A DNA stretch of 64,000 nt from Dyella sp. BiH032 (GCF_031954525.1 NZ_CP134867.1:2232001-2296000), one strand, 5' to 3'. Counted from the stretch's first letter, positions 52,352 through 62,321 are shown. The notes: generated by a model from the sequence alone, not told the origin. Program-made: numbers and translations.

Positions 52352-53392
52352 TCAGCCGCCGAGCGTGGCGGCGTAAGCCTCGAAGCGTTCGATCACGTCG
52401 TCGACGCCGATCAAGTCCATGACGCCCGCGTGCTCGATCTTGCTGCCCCATGGGATGTCGCTGGCCGGCTTGCCCAGGAACTTGCGCGAGGCCTCTTCGT
52501 ATTTGTTCACGCACCAGCGGCGATCCGAATAAGGCCCGGAGCGGTCAGGGTTGCTGGCCGCATGCAATCCCAGCACCTTGCAACCCACGGTATTGGCCAT
52601 GTGCATCGGGCCGGAGTCCGGGGTGAGCAGCAACGAGGCGCGCGTCAGCATGGCCAGCAGCCGCTTGAGCGTGTCCTTGCCGGTCAGGTCCACCGGTGGG
52701 ATCCGGCAGGCGGCCAGCACCGCGTCCGCCATCTGCCGCTCCAGCGGCGAGGGGCCGCCGATCAGCATGACACGCCATCCGCGCTGCGCAGCATGGTCCA
52801 TCACGGCCGCATAGCGTTCCGGCCGCCAATTGCGCAGCACATGGCTCGATGTCGGGCTGACCAGCAGGACGGGCGCACCCTGCGGCAGCTGTTCGGCTGC
52901 CCACACCCGGGCTTCGTCGGGGATGGGGATGTCCCAGCGCACCTCGGTCTGTTTCAGGCCCAGCGGTTCGCAGAAGCTGCCGATGGCGTCCAGCACGTGC
53001 TCGCCAGTCCGTGCCGGAATGCGTTCGTTGATCACCAGGCCGTGGAGATCCTTGGAGCGCGCCTTGTCGTAGCCGATGCGTCGATCGGCCTTGATGCCCA
53101 GGCTGAGCAGGTTGGAGCGCATGGCTACCTGCATGTGCAGCAGCGCGTCGAACCGATGGCCTTGCAGGGCGCTGCGGACGGCGCGCATGCCGTCCCATCC
53201 CGCGCCTTTGTCGAAGGTGACGAATTCCACCCCCGGCAGATCGCCGACCAGCCTGCGCTCCAGCTTGCCGACGATCCAGGTGAGTCGTGTCTGCGGCCAG
53301 GCGCGACGCAAGGTATGCACCAGCGGCACGACATGGGTGACGTCGCCGATGGCGGAGGTGCGCAGCAGGCAGATCGAGGCGGGAGCGGACAT
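52352..53392 (-). CDS. GT9-family heptosyltransferase
   Basis: ATG 53392 (MSAPASICLLRTSAIGDVTH) gives 346 residues with the GT-B fold of ADP-heptose:LPS heptosyltransferases: N-terminal SAIGDVTHVVPLVHTL, and the C-terminal nucleotide-binding region LLLTPDSGPMHMANTVGCKV-LGLH. ATG 53419 is an alternative start. It builds the LPS inner core; whether it is heptosyltransferase I or another cannot be told. It is divergent from kdkA. Confidence 0.87.
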   Translation of the reverse strand: MSAPASICLLRTSAIGDVTHVVPLVHTLRRAWPQTRLTWIVGKLERRLVGDLPGVEFVTFDKGAGWDGMRAVRSALQGHRFDALLHMQVAMRSNLLSLGIKADRRIGYDKARSKDLHGLVINERIPARTGEHVLDAIGSFCEPLGLKQTEVRWDIPIPDEARVWAAEQLPQGAPVLLVSPTSSHVLRNWRPERYAAVMDHAAQRGWRVMLIGGPSPLERQMADAVLAACRIPPVDLTGKDTLKRLLAMLTRASLLLTPDSGPMHMANTVGCKVLGLHAASNPDRSGPYSDRRWCVNKYEEASRKFLGKPASDIPWGSKIEHAGVMDLIGVDDVIERFEAYAATLGG

Positions 53393-53444
53393 GGGGCTTG
53401 GGCTAGAATCGCGTGTCATTGGATGCAGGGCGCCGGTGCCGGAC

Positions 53445-54191
53445 ATGATGGTGCAAGAGCAGGTCCGGGCGAACGCGGGCGGGGCGATTCTGTTCGACCC
53501 GACCACATCGCCACAAGTCGACGACGATTGGTTCTCGCCGAGCCACTGGCGGGAACTGGGTACCTTGCGCACGCAGACCGGCGGCCGCGGCGGCGTCGCC
53601 GTGATCGGTACGCCGGCGGGCGAGGGGGTGCTCCGCCATTACCGCCGGGGCGGCCTGGTGGCGCGATGGATGGGCGACCGTTATCTGTGGACGGGAGCGG
53701 AGCGCACGCGGAGTTTCACCGAGTTCCGCCTGCTGGCCGAACTGGCGCGGCGAGGGCTGCCGGTGCCGGCGCCGATGGCCGCGCGCTACCAGCGTCATGG
53801 TGCGTTCTACACCGCCGACCTCATCACCCGCCGCATCGTCTCGGCGCGCACGCTGGCCGAATGCCTCGCCTGGGGCCGCCTGGATGCCGACCTCGCCGCG
53901 CAGGTCGGCACCCTGGTCGCACGCTTTCACCGCGAGGGCGTGTGGCACGCGGATCTCAATGCGCACAACATCCTGGTGTCCGAAAGCGAACTCCATCTGA
54001 TCGACTTCGACCGCGGCGAACTGCGTCCGCCGGCGGAGGCATGGCGCCTGGCGAACTTGCAGCGCCTGCGTCGCTCGCTGGTGAAATTGGGCGCGGCCGC
54101 GCAGGGCGAGGAAGTCTTCGAGAAGACCATGTGGCAGCCGCTGGTGCAGGGCTATGCATCGGGCCTCGGCATCGCGGGCGACATGCCATGA
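53445..54191 (+). CDS. kdkA: 3-deoxy-D-manno-octulosonic acid kinase KdkA
   Basis: The 248-residue small-molecule kinase phosphorylates Kdo at O-4 in the LPS inner core. Visible are GVLRHYRRGGLVARWMGDRY, the catalytic loop HREGVWHADLNAHNILV and the metal loop HLIDFDRGELR. ATG 53445 or 53448 are both possible. It replaces a second Kdo in species with a single phosphorylated Kdo. Its stop overlaps the next start (ATGA). Confidence 0.92.
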   Translation: MMVQEQVRANAGGAILFDPTTSPQVDDDWFSPSHWRELGTLRTQTGGRGGVAVIGTPAGEGVLRHYRRGGLVARWMGDRYLWTGAERTRSFTEFRLLAELARRGLPVPAPMAARYQRHGAFYTADLITRRIVSARTLAECLAWGRLDADLAAQVGTLVARFHREGVWHADLNAHNILVSESELHLIDFDRGELRPPAEAWRLANLQRLRRSLVKLGAAAQGEEVFEKTMWQPLVQGYASGLGIAGDMP

Positions 54192-54991
54192 CGGACGTCC
54201 GCATGTCACCTGAGCAGGGCATCGACGAACGGATGGACTGGAAGCTGCACTTCCTCGGTGTCGGCGCTGCACACGCGGTGGAGCTGGGCTCCTCGTCCGC
54301 GGTGCTGGAGCGGGACGGCGAACCGTTGCTGCTGATCGATTGCGGTCCGGACACGCTGGACCGCTACGTGGCAGCTTACGGTGACGTCCCGCGGGCGCTC
54401 TTCATCACGCACACGCACATGGATCACGTCGGCGGCATGGAGCGGCTGTTCTTCCGGCTGTGGTTCGATGAGGCACTGCGCGGCCGGACCCGGCTTTTCC
54501 TGCACGCGGACCTGATGACCTGGCTGCAGGCGAGGGTGGCCGACTATCCGGGCGTGCTCGCCGAGGGCGGGGTGAACTACTGGGAGGCGTTCCGGCTGGT
54601 TCCGTGCCATCGCGGATTCTGGCTGGATGGCCTGTGGTTCGATGTATTTCCCACGCGTCACCACCTGCCCAGGACCTCCTTCGGTCTGGCGCTCGGCGGA
54701 AGCTTCGTCTACACCGGCGATACGCGCCCCATCCCGGACATGCTGGCGCGCTACGCCGCGGGCGGCGAATTGATCGCCCACGATTGCGGCCTGGTGGGCA
54801 ATCCCTCCCACACCGGCATCGACGACATCGAGCGCGAATATCCGGAAACGCTGCGCTCCCGACTGCGCCTGTATCACTACGGCAGCGCCGCCGACGGCGC
54901 GACGCTGGCCTCGCGCGGCTACACCACCGTGGCGGCCGGGGCACGGATCGCGCTTCCGCCGCCGTCGCCACCGCGTCCGGATGCTGGTTGA
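54188..54991 (+). CDS. MBL-fold metallo-hydrolase
   Basis: The 267-residue protein has the metal motif FITHTHMDHVGG, the later ligand region SFVYTGDTRP and LIAHDCGLVGNPSHTG, giving a full metallo-beta-lactamase fold of the RNase Z-like/phosphodiesterase branch. It overlaps kdkA by four bases, so it is expressed with LPS core genes. The substrate is unknown. ATG 54188 is set by the overlap; later ATGs at 54203 and 54233 are possible. Confidence 0.82.
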   Translation: MTDVRMSPEQGIDERMDWKLHFLGVGAAHAVELGSSSAVLERDGEPLLLIDCGPDTLDRYVAAYGDVPRALFITHTHMDHVGGMERLFFRLWFDEALRGRTRLFLHADLMTWLQARVADYPGVLAEGGVNYWEAFRLVPCHRGFWLDGLWFDVFPTRHHLPRTSFGLALGGSFVYTGDTRPIPDMLARYAAGGELIAHDCGLVGNPSHTGIDDIEREYPETLRSRLRLYHYGSAADGATLASRGYTTVAAGARIALPPPSPPRPDAG

Positions 54992-55076
54992 GCCGGCTTG
55001 TCTGGATGTCGGGCTGCCATTATGATCTCGCTTCTTTGCCGGACCGGACGGTGCGGCAGGGCGATTTCACCATCGC

Positions 55077-55169
55077 GGAGAGGTGTCCGAGTGGTTGAAG
55101 GAGCACGCCTGGAAAGTGTGTATACGGCTTATACCCGTATCGCGGGTTCGAATCCCGCCCTCTCCGCCA
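55077..55169 (+). tRNA. tRNA-Ser (anticodon GGA)
   Basis: Acceptor GGAGAGG/CCTCTCC, anticodon loop CTGGAAA, a long variable arm and GGTTCGAATCC in the T arm mark a class II tRNA; discriminator G and encoded CCA follow. Anticodon GGA decodes TCC and TCT. Confidence 0.96.
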
Positions 55170-55235
55170 GTGAAATCGCATGACGGTCCTTTAGCCGGAC
55201 CGTCGCCAAATGGGCGCTAGCCCGACGTCTATGGT

Positions 55236-55339
<104 letters not shown>

Positions 55340-55524
55340 GCCGCCTTTTGGGGCCTGCCTTCGCGCGGACCGGCGCCGTCCGCGTACTGACTTGCCGGGA
55401 GCGACTTGGCACAATCGGCCGTCGCCCCAAGTTAGTATCCACGCAACCCTTCCTTGTCCTTCTCCGGTGTTGCGCGCCGCCGAACCGGCGCCGGCAGCCG
55501 GGCCTCCAGCAGGCTTCCAAACGC

Positions 55525-57210
55525 ATGTCCTATCAGGTACTCGCGCGCAAATGGCGCCCCCGCAAGTTCGCCGAACTGGTCGGGCAGGAGCACGTGGTGC
55601 GCGCGCTCACCAATGCGCTCGACACCGGACGCATGCACCACGCCTACCTGTTCACCGGCACGCGCGGGGTGGGCAAGACCACCATTGCGCGCATCTTCGC
55701 CAAGTCGCTCAACTGCGAGCGCGGCGAGTCGGCTGACCCTTGCGGCGAGTGTTCGGTCTGTACCGCGGTGGACGCCGGCCGCTTCGTCGATCTGCTCGAG
55801 ATCGACGCGGCCAGCAACACCGGCGTGGACGACGTGCGCGAGGTGATCGAGAACGCGCAATACGCTCCCGCGCGCGGCCGTTTCAAGGTGTACCTGGTCG
55901 ACGAGGTGCACATGCTCTCCAAGCCGGCCTTCAACGCGCTGCTGAAGACGCTGGAGGAACCGCCGCCGCACGTGAAGTTCCTGCTCGCCACCACCGACCC
56001 GCAGAAGCTGCCGGTGACGGTGCTGTCGCGCTGTCTCAAGTTCAATCTCAAGCGGCTGCTGCCCGAGCAGATTTCCGGCCAGATGCGCCACATCCTCGGT
56101 GCCGAGAACCTCTCGTACGAGGACGCCGCCATTGCCGAACTGGCTCGCGCCGCGGATGGTTCGCTGCGCGACGGCCTGTCACTGCTCGACCAGGCCATCG
56201 CCTACGGCGGCGGCGCGCTGAAGGTGGACGACGTGCGCGCCATGCTGGGCAGCGTCGCGCGCGGCCAGGTGCTGGGGGTGCTGGAAGCGCTCGCCGCCGG
56301 CGACGGTGACCGGCTGATGGCCGAATGCGCGCGTATCGCCTCGTTCTCGCCGGATTTCGGCGGCGTCCTGGACGACCTCGCCGCCACGCTGCATCGCGTC
56401 CAGCTCATGCAGCTGGTTCCCGGCTACCGGCCGGAAGGCGACGGCAGCGACGAAGCGGCGCTCGCCTCGCTGGCGGAACGGCTCGGGCCCGAAGACGTGC
56501 AGTTGTACTACCAGATCGCCATCGGCGGCCGCCGCGACCTCGCCCTGGCCCCCGATGCACGCACCGGTTTCGAGATGGCCTTGCTGCGCATGCTGGCGTT
56601 CCGCCCAGGCGAAGGCGGTGAGCCGGCGCGCACCGAGCGCCCGGCTTCTTCCGCCGCACCGCGCCCGGTGTCTGCGCCGTCGCCGCGGGTGGCGCCGCCC
56701 ATGCCGGAGGCCGTGGCCGAACGGCCGGCGGCCCGCGCCCCCGAGCCGGCACCGGTCCGCGCGGAGCCCGCGCCCGTGCCGCCGCCGGCGCCCGCACGCA
56801 CCGCCCCTGCACTGGATGCCCGCGGCCTGCCGCACTGGGACAGCCTGATCGACCAGGCCGGCCTGCGCGGCCCGATGGGCCAGCTGGCGCAGAACGCGGC
56901 GTTGCGCGAGCGCGAGGGACAGACCCTGGTGCTGGCGCTGCAGCCGGTGCACATGCACCTGGCGGTGGAGCCGATGGTGGGGCAGATGGAAGACCGCATC
57001 AGCCAGGCGCTGGGCGAACGCATCCGCCTTCGCTTCGTGAGCGACCAGGCGGGCGGCGTCGAAACGCCTGCCGTACGCGCGGCCAACGCGCGCACCGCGG
57101 CGCAGTCGGCGGCCGAGCAATCCATTGAAGAAGACCCGCTCGTCCAGTCGCTGCGCCGCGAGTTCGGCGCGCGCGTGCTGCCGCAGTCGGTCAAGCCGTT
57201 CGAACCCTAA
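55525..57210 (+). CDS. dnaX: DNA polymerase III subunits tau/gamma
   Basis: ATG 55525 (MSYQVLARKWRPRKFAELVG) gives 561 residues. Walker A is GTRGVGKTT, the zinc site CERGESADPCGECSVC, Walker B VDEVHML and the sensor LATTDPQKLPVTVLSR. After residue 370 a Pro/Ala-rich linker leads to the tau C-terminal domain that binds the polymerase. No A-rich slippery run is visible in the linker, so a short gamma form by frameshifting is not evident. Confidence 0.96.
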   Translation: MSYQVLARKWRPRKFAELVGQEHVVRALTNALDTGRMHHAYLFTGTRGVGKTTIARIFAKSLNCERGESADPCGECSVCTAVDAGRFVDLLEIDAASNTGVDDVREVIENAQYAPARGRFKVYLVDEVHMLSKPAFNALLKTLEEPPPHVKFLLATTDPQKLPVTVLSRCLKFNLKRLLPEQISGQMRHILGAENLSYEDAAIAELARAADGSLRDGLSLLDQAIAYGGGALKVDDVRAMLGSVARGQVLGVLEALAAGDGDRLMAECARIASFSPDFGGVLDDLAATLHRVQLMQLVPGYRPEGDGSDEAALASLAERLGPEDVQLYYQIAIGGRRDLALAPDARTGFEMALLRMLAFRPGEGGEPARTERPASSAAPRPVSAPSPRVAPPMPEAVAERPAARAPEPAPVRAEPAPVPPPAPARTAPALDARGLPHWDSLIDQAGLRGPMGQLAQNAALREREGQTLVLALQPVHMHLAVEPMVGQMEDRISQALGERIRLRFVSDQAGGVETPAVRAANARTAAQSAAEQSIEEDPLVQSLRREFGARVLPQSVKPFEP

Positions 57211-57242
57211 ACGCATAACCCAAAGCAGTCGGAGTCAGGATC

Positions 57243-57566
57243 ATGAGAGGACAAATCGGCCAGCTGATGCAGCAGGCGCAGCGCATGCAGGAAGAGATGA
57301 AGCGCGCGCAGGAGGAAATCGCCAAGCTGGAAGTCACCGGCAGCGCCGGCGGCGGCCTGGTCTCGGTCGTGATGAGCGGCGCGCATGAGGTGCGTCGCGT
57401 GCAGATCGATCGCAAGCTGTTTGCCGACGATCCGGAGATGGCCGAAGACCTGGTGGCGGCCGCCGTCAACGACGCGGTCAACAAGGTGGCCGACGCCAGC
57501 AAGAACAAACTGGGCGGCGTCACCTCCGGCCTTCAGCTGCCGCCCGGTTTCAAGATGCCGTTCTGA
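57243..57566 (+). CDS. ybaB: YbaB/EbfC nucleoid-associated protein
   Basis: The 107-residue protein ([20 protein letters not shown]) has the helix-beta-helix layout and [20 protein letters not shown] typical of YbaB. It binds DNA as a dimer, and is co-transcribed with dnaX and recR, 32 bases after dnaX. Confidence 0.95.
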   Translation: MRGQIGQLMQQAQRMQEEMKRAQEEIAKLEVTGSAGGGLVSVVMSGAHEVRRVQIDRKLFADDPEMAEDLVAAAVNDAVNKVADASKNKLGGVTSGLQLPPGFKMPF

Positions 57567-57668
57567 CGGACAGGGAAGGGCGCGTCTGGAGCGAGGGTCG
57601 GGCGGAAGCTTGCCCGCGCCATCGCCGTCGGCGCGCTCCCTGCGGCTAGCCTTTCTTTCCCGATCGCC

Positions 57669-58262
57669 ATGAGCAAGCTTCTTACCGACCTGATCGAAGC
57701 CCTGCGCTGCCTGCCCGGCGTGGGCGGCAAGAGCGCGCAGCGCATGGCCTTCCACCTGCTCGAACGCGAGCGCGAGCGCGGCCTGCGGCTGGCGAGTGTG
57801 CTGGAGCAGGCGATGCAGCGCATCGGCAACTGCACGCGCTGCCGCAATTTCAGCGAGGAGCCGGTGTGCGCCATCTGCGCCAGTGCCAGCCGCGACCGGC
57901 AAGTGCTGTGCGTGGTGGAGTCGCCGACCGAGCTGGCGGCGATCGAACAGGCGACGGGATATCGCGGCCAGTACTTCGTGCTGCTGGGACGCTTGTCGCC
58001 GCTCGATGGCCTGGGGCCTGAGGAACTCGGCCTGGACCTGCTCACCGAGCGGCTGGCCGAAGGCGAGATCGAGGAAATGGTCATCGCCACCAATCCGACT
58101 GTGGAAGGCGAAGCCACGGCGCATTACCTGGCGCAATTGGCGCGCGCGGCCAACGTGAAGCCCACCCGGCTCGCGCACGGCGTGCCGCTGGGCGGCGAAC
58201 TGGAATACGTCGACCGCAGCACGCTGGCGCACGCGTTCGGCAGCCGGCAGACGCTCGGCTAG
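57669..58262 (+). CDS. recR: Recombination protein RecR
   Basis: The 197-residue protein has the helix-hairpin-helix ([20 protein letters not shown]), a zinc finger ([16 protein letters not shown]) and a Toprim domain ([20 protein letters not shown]). It loads RecA at gaps with RecO. Gene order dnaX-ybaB-recR is conserved. Confidence 0.96.
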   Translation: MSKLLTDLIEALRCLPGVGGKSAQRMAFHLLERERERGLRLASVLEQAMQRIGNCTRCRNFSEEPVCAICASASRDRQVLCVVESPTELAAIEQATGYRGQYFVLLGRLSPLDGLGPEELGLDLLTERLAEGEIEEMVIATNPTVEGEATAHYLAQLARAANVKPTRLAHGVPLGGELEYVDRSTLAHAFGSRQTLG

Positions 58263-58325
58263 AAAGGCTGTCGGCGCCAGCGCATCACGTTATGCTCCGG
58301 CGTCAGTCACACCGAGGAGCGATGC

Positions 58326-58670
58326 ATGGGCGACACGATTTTTGGAAAGATCATCCGCCGGGAAATCCCTGCCGACATCGTCTATGAGGACGATGAAGTC
58401 CTGGCCTTCCGCGACCTCAACCCACAGGCGCCCGTCCATGTGCTGTTCGTGCCCAAGCAGGCGATCGCCACGCTCGAGGAAGCGAAGCCGCAGGACGCCG
58501 AGCTGCTGGGGAAGCTGTTGCTGGCGGCCGCGGCCTACGCGCGCGAACAGGGCTTCGCACAGGACGGGTATCGCACCGTAATCAATTGCAATGAGCATGG
58601 CGGCCAGACGGTCTTCCACCTGCACGTGCATCTGCTGGCGGGGCGCCGCATGCACTGGCCGCCGGGCTGA
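58326..58670 (+). CDS. HIT-family nucleotide hydrolase
   Basis: The 114-residue protein starts MGDTIFGKIIRREIPADIVY and ends with the histidine triad HLHVHLLAGRRMHWPPG, the HINT/PKCI branch (E. coli HinT type). It hydrolyses nucleoside phosphoramidates. GAGGAGCG precedes the start. It is monocistronic. Confidence 0.93.
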   Translation: MGDTIFGKIIRREIPADIVYEDDEVLAFRDLNPQAPVHVLFVPKQAIATLEEAKPQDAELLGKLLLAAAAYAREQGFAQDGYRTVINCNEHGGQTVFHLHVHLLAGRRMHWPPG

Positions 58671-58700
58671 TCCTGCTTCCGCTCCAACGAAAAAGAAAAA

Positions 58701-58727
58701 AACGCCGGCCCTGGAGCCGGCGTTTTT
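58701..58727. terminator. Bidirectional terminator
   Basis: AACGCCGGC (58701-58709) and GCCGGCGTT (58716-58724) form a nine-pair stem, with an A-run before and a T-run after, between the convergent HIT and Slp genes. Confidence 0.88.
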
Positions 58728-58741
58728 CGTTGGCGAGCGAC

Positions 58742-59326
58742 TTATTTGCTCGGGCGCGGCGGTGGCGCCGAGCGCGGCACTACGATCACGCGCGGCTGAT
58801 ACCAGAACGGATCTCCCCACGGGCCCCAATACGGACCCCAGCCCGGGCCCCAGAACGGATCGTAGAAACCCGGCGGGTAACGTACGGCGACGCGCTTGGG
58901 CCACAGATAGACCACATCGGCTTCGACGCGCGGGTAGGCATAGTCGTACTCGCCGACTTTCTGCGAGACGGTGCCATGCAGCGTGCCCGTGACGGTCAGC
59001 TCGCGGCCGCGGGCGAACACTTCCGGATCGTAGAACCCGGTGCGGCAGGCCACGAACCGGCCCTGGTTGTCGTTGTTGCCGTCCGTCTTCGGGCGGGCCT
59101 CGCTGTCGAGCGGGCGCGACAACAGGAAGAAGCAGGTCTCCTGCGGACCGGGCTCGGTCTTGATGATCTCGCCGCCCCAGCGCACCTTGGTGCCGCCGGC
59201 GCCGCCCTGCTGCGCCTGGGCCGTGGTGATATCGGTATAGGTGCCCTGCAACGGCTGGGGGATCGTTGCGCAGGCAGCCAGCGAAGCCGTCACGGCTGCG
59301 ATGGCCAGGGGTTTGCAAATGGACAT
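58742..59326 (-). CDS. Slp-family outer membrane lipoprotein
   Basis: ATG 59326 (MSICKPLAIAAVTASLAACA) is preferred over 59344 because GGAG lies nine bases upstream. The lipobox is LAACA. The mature part has GGTKVRWGGEIIKTEPGPQE and YDYAYPRVEADVVYLWPKRV, as in Slp/YeaY, and a Pro/Trp/Gly-rich tail (GPGWGPYWGPWGDPFWYQPR). Slp proteins are stress-linked envelope lipoproteins. Confidence 0.85.
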   Translation of the reverse strand: MSICKPLAIAAVTASLAACATIPQPLQGTYTDITTAQAQQGGAGGTKVRWGGEIIKTEPGPQETCFFLLSRPLDSEARPKTDGNNDNQGRFVACRTGFYDPEVFARGRELTVTGTLHGTVSQKVGEYDYAYPRVEADVVYLWPKRVAVRYPPGFYDPFWGPGWGPYWGPWGDPFWYQPRVIVVPRSAPPPRPSK

Positions 59327-59385
59327 GACCGGTTTCTCCATCATCGGGCGGATATTCCTTTATCCCTTGGCGTCAATCGTTCGGT

Positions 59386-61356
59386 TCATTTGACCACGTG
59401 TCGCGGTCGGAAATCCCGCACCGCCCGGCGGAACCGTCGCAGGGGTTCGGGCGGCGGGCTGTCATGGGCATAGCGCAGGTCGAGGTAGCTCCTCATCAGT
59501 TGGTCGAGCTGCGCGCGCTGTCCGGGCAGGGCCCGGGCAGCGCGCTGCAGGTAATGCTGCGGGCCCTCGCTGCTCCTGCGCGCCACGCCGGCTCCGGCCA
59601 GCTTGCGTTCCAGCGCGCGCATCGCGGCCCTCAGGGGGTCTTCGTCGCGCCGCCGCCACAAGGCCCAGGCCAGGCCGAGCAAGGCGAACGCGACGCTGCT
59701 GGCCGCCAGCAGCGCGCTCAGGGTGAACGTATCCGTGTTGCGGACGCCGAATGGCGTGAGGAGCCCGCGTTGCCTGAGTGCGTCGAACCCGATAACGCCT
59801 TCGCTCCACCAGCGGTTGACGACGTCCCAGCGGTTCCTCAGGTCGCGTAGCCACGAAAGCCCCTGCCAGCCGGACTGCCCGGCGGAGGCGGCCGCGGCGG
59901 CTCCTAGGCTCACCCGTTCCGGGCGCACGGCGGCGGTGGGATCGACCCGGACCCAGCCGCGCCCGGCCAGCCACACCTCGCTCCAGGCGTGGGCGTCGGA
60001 CTGGCGAACCAGCAGATATTGGCCGAGCTTGTTCCAATAGCCGCCCTGGTAGCCGGTAACCACCCGGGCGGGCACGCCGGCCGCGCGCATCAGCACGGTG
60101 AAGGCCGAGGCGTAGTGTTCGCAGAATCCTTCGTGAGTGGAGAACAGGAAATCGTCGACCGCGTCGCGGCCCAGCGGCGCAGGCGCCAGCGTGTAGCTGA
60201 AGCCGCCATCGTGGAACATCGACAGCGCCGTCTTCATGATGGATTCGCTGCGATCGCCGAAGGTCTGCCGCCACTGCGCGGCCAGGGCCAGGGTGCGCGG
60301 ATTGAACCCGGCGGGAAGCTGCAGGGCGCGCCGGCGGGAGATCTCGTCGAGCTCGGGCTGCAGTCGGTAGCGCACGGCCGAGCGTACTTCGTAGGTCAGC
60401 GGATCCTGCACGGGCTTGGCGCTGGTCAGCTCGTGGTCCGTTCCCAAGATAGCCTTGGGAGGCGCCTCGAGCGGCACGTCCAGTGCGGGCAGGATGCGCT
60501 GGTTCGTCGGTTCCAGCGAGATCCGGTAGCCGATGCTGTCCTGGTAATCCACGGGCACGGGCTGCCGTCCTGTCGGCAGGGAAGTCCAGCGGCGGCCGTC
60601 GTACTGCCACATGACGTAGGCGCGGAAGTAGCGCTGCTCGGGCGGCGGCAGGCCGCCGTCGAAGCTGGCCCGGAGTGCCGGGTGGTCATCCGTCAGCAGG
60701 TCGACGAAATCGCCGGGCGACATGCGATCGCTCAGGCCTGTGCGCGCCTGTGCGGAAGGCGGCGCGCCCCATAGCGGCGAGTCCAGCCGGGGCACCAGCA
60801 CGAAGGCCAGCAGCGAGAGTGGCAGGGCGGCTGCCAGCAGGCCGATGGCCGGCAGCATTTCGCGCGGAAGCGTGGTCGGCAGGCGTGCCGGCTGCAGCGC
60901 GCGCAGTGTCGCGATCGCCGGCAACAGGCCGAGGGTGACCACGAAGGTGGCGACCATGCCCTGGTCGGCCAGCAACGCGGCCATCAGGGTGAAGCAGGCG
61001 AAGGCCACCGCCACCTTGGCGTCGCGCGGTGTTTCGGTTTCCAGCAACTTGAGCACCAGCAGGCCGACCGCCAGCGCCGAGCCTGGCTCGCGGCCGAAGA
61101 TGTTGCCGTAGTGGAAGATCACCGTGGCCGCGAGCAATGCCACCAGCGGCAGCTTGAGATAGACCGGCGCCTTGCCGGGGCGCCGCCGCCGCTGCCACCA
61201 GCGCAGGGCCAATACCGCGGCCAGGGCGGCAACCAGCCAGATCGGCAGATGCATGGCGTGCAGGATCAGCACCACGCCTGCCGACAGACACAGCAGGTCG
61301 AAGGTGCGCGCATCCAGCGGTGCTTCCGGATGAGAACGGCGGAACAGGCCGATCAT
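59386..61356 (-). CDS. TgpA-type transglutaminase-like membrane protein
   Basis: ATG 61356 (MIGLFRRSHPEAPLDARTFD) gives 656 residues: about six N-terminal membrane segments (DUF3488), a periplasmic transglutaminase core, one further membrane segment and a cytoplasmic DUF4129 tail. The catalytic triad is visible as Cys in HEGFCEHYASAF, His in SDAHAWSEVW and Asp in RVDPTAAV. TgpA is essential in Pseudomonas and is linked to the cell envelope. It overlaps the DUF58 gene by four bases. Confidence 0.9.
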   Translation of the reverse strand: MIGLFRRSHPEAPLDARTFDLLCLSAGVVLILHAMHLPIWLVAALAAVLALRWWQRRRRPGKAPVYLKLPLVALLAATVIFHYGNIFGREPGSALAVGLLVLKLLETETPRDAKVAVAFACFTLMAALLADQGMVATFVVTLGLLPAIATLRALQPARLPTTLPREMLPAIGLLAAALPLSLLAFVLVPRLDSPLWGAPPSAQARTGLSDRMSPGDFVDLLTDDHPALRASFDGGLPPPEQRYFRAYVMWQYDGRRWTSLPTGRQPVPVDYQDSIGYRISLEPTNQRILPALDVPLEAPPKAILGTDHELTSAKPVQDPLTYEVRSAVRYRLQPELDEISRRRALQLPAGFNPRTLALAAQWRQTFGDRSESIMKTALSMFHDGGFSYTLAPAPLGRDAVDDFLFSTHEGFCEHYASAFTVLMRAAGVPARVVTGYQGGYWNKLGQYLLVRQSDAHAWSEVWLAGRGWVRVDPTAAVRPERVSLGAAAAASAGQSGWQGLSWLRDLRNRWDVVNRWWSEGVIGFDALRQRGLLTPFGVRNTDTFTLSALLAASSVAFALLGLAWALWRRRDEDPLRAAMRALERKLAGAGVARRSSEGPQHYLQRAARALPGQRAQLDQLMRSYLDLRYAHDSPPPEPLRRFRRAVRDFRPRHVVK

Positions 61357-62321
61357 GGCAACCGCGCCAGGGCGTTCATGCAGCGCACGTAATGCGCAGG
61401 ACCGGAGCCGTGGCCGATCTCTTCCCCCGGCAGCCACAAACTGAAGGGCACGCCTTGCGCTTCGGCCTCGCCCAGCCAGCGGGCCAGGCGGGCGATGCGC
61501 GTTTCACTGTCCAGGTGCCGCAGATCGCGCCAGTCCAGGCGCCACTCCTGGCGCGGACGCGGCTGCTCGAAATCTTTCACGAGCAGGCCTTCATGGCGTG
61601 CGCTGGCCTTCCAGGCGATGCGGCGCTGCGGATCGCCAGCGCGGTAGTCGCGTAAAGCCGCCAGGTCGTCGCCCTGGTGCAGGCGCTGATGCGTGGGATC
61701 GTCGCTGGGCGAGCGTGGCGGCGGCCCTGCCGCTTCCGGCCTGGGCCATACCAGCACCGACATGTCCGGATAAAGCCAGCTCCATGCGCGGAACAGGCCG
61801 AGCGGCCAACTGCTCCACAACTGGATGCGCGGCAGCGGTTGCCAGCCGCGCATGCTGGTCTGCAGCGGGACTTTGACGGCGAGCTGCTCGCGCTCGGGAA
61901 TGGCGAAGGCGTGGGTTTGGCCATCCACCTCCACCCGGATCGCTTGGCGGGTACGCAGGCCGGCGTCGACGTACAGCTGCAGCGGCATGGGCTCCCCGGC
62001 AATCGCGTGGCCGGCCTGGATGGCCGTGAGCCGCAGCCCGTCGAGCGCGCGGAACGCCACCAGCATGCTCGCGGCGCAGGCGGCGGCCAGCAGGCAGGTG
62101 AGGAGCAGGGCCGCGTTGTTGGCGTAATTGAGCGAGCCGGCAAGCATGATCAGCAGCAGCACGCCGAAGGCGACGCCGAGCCCGCTGGGCACGATATAAA
62201 TGCGACGCCGATGCAGCTCGATCGGCAGGCTTTCCGGCTTCCGGTAGCGCGTCAGCGCGGGCAGCCGCCGTTCGGCCCAGTGCTGGAAGCGGCGATAGGT
62301 CTCGGCCACGCCCATGGCCAT
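61353..62321 (-). CDS. DUF58 family protein
   Basis: ATG 62321 (MAMGVAETYRRFQHWAERRL) overlaps the MoxR stop as TGATG. The 322-residue protein has two membrane segments near residues 45-90 and the DUF58 core (HQGDDLAALRDYRAGDPQRR then IAWKASARHEGLLVKDFEQP), related to von Willebrand A-type domains. It works with the MoxR ATPase and transglutaminase in an envelope pathway of unclear substrate. Confidence 0.9.
   Translation of the reverse strand: MAMGVAETYRRFQHWAERRLPALTRYRKPESLPIELHRRRIYIVPSGLGVAFGVLLLIMLAGSLNYANNAALLLTCLLAAACAASMLVAFRALDGLRLTAIQAGHAIAGEPMPLQLYVDAGLRTRQAIRVEVDGQTHAFAIPEREQLAVKVPLQTSMRGWQPLPRIQLWSSWPLGLFRAWSWLYPDMSVLVWPRPEAAGPPPRSPSDDPTHQRLHQGDDLAALRDYRAGDPQRRIAWKASARHEGLLVKDFEQPRPRQEWRLDWRDLRHLDSETRIARLARWLGEAEAQGVPFSLWLPGEEIGHGSGPAHYVRCMNALARLP

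Noticed and set aside
52430..54991. 853-codon frame covering GT9, kdkA and the MBL gene
   Set aside because: Only its last 268 codons are real (the MBL gene from 54188); the rest is noise across two other certain genes.
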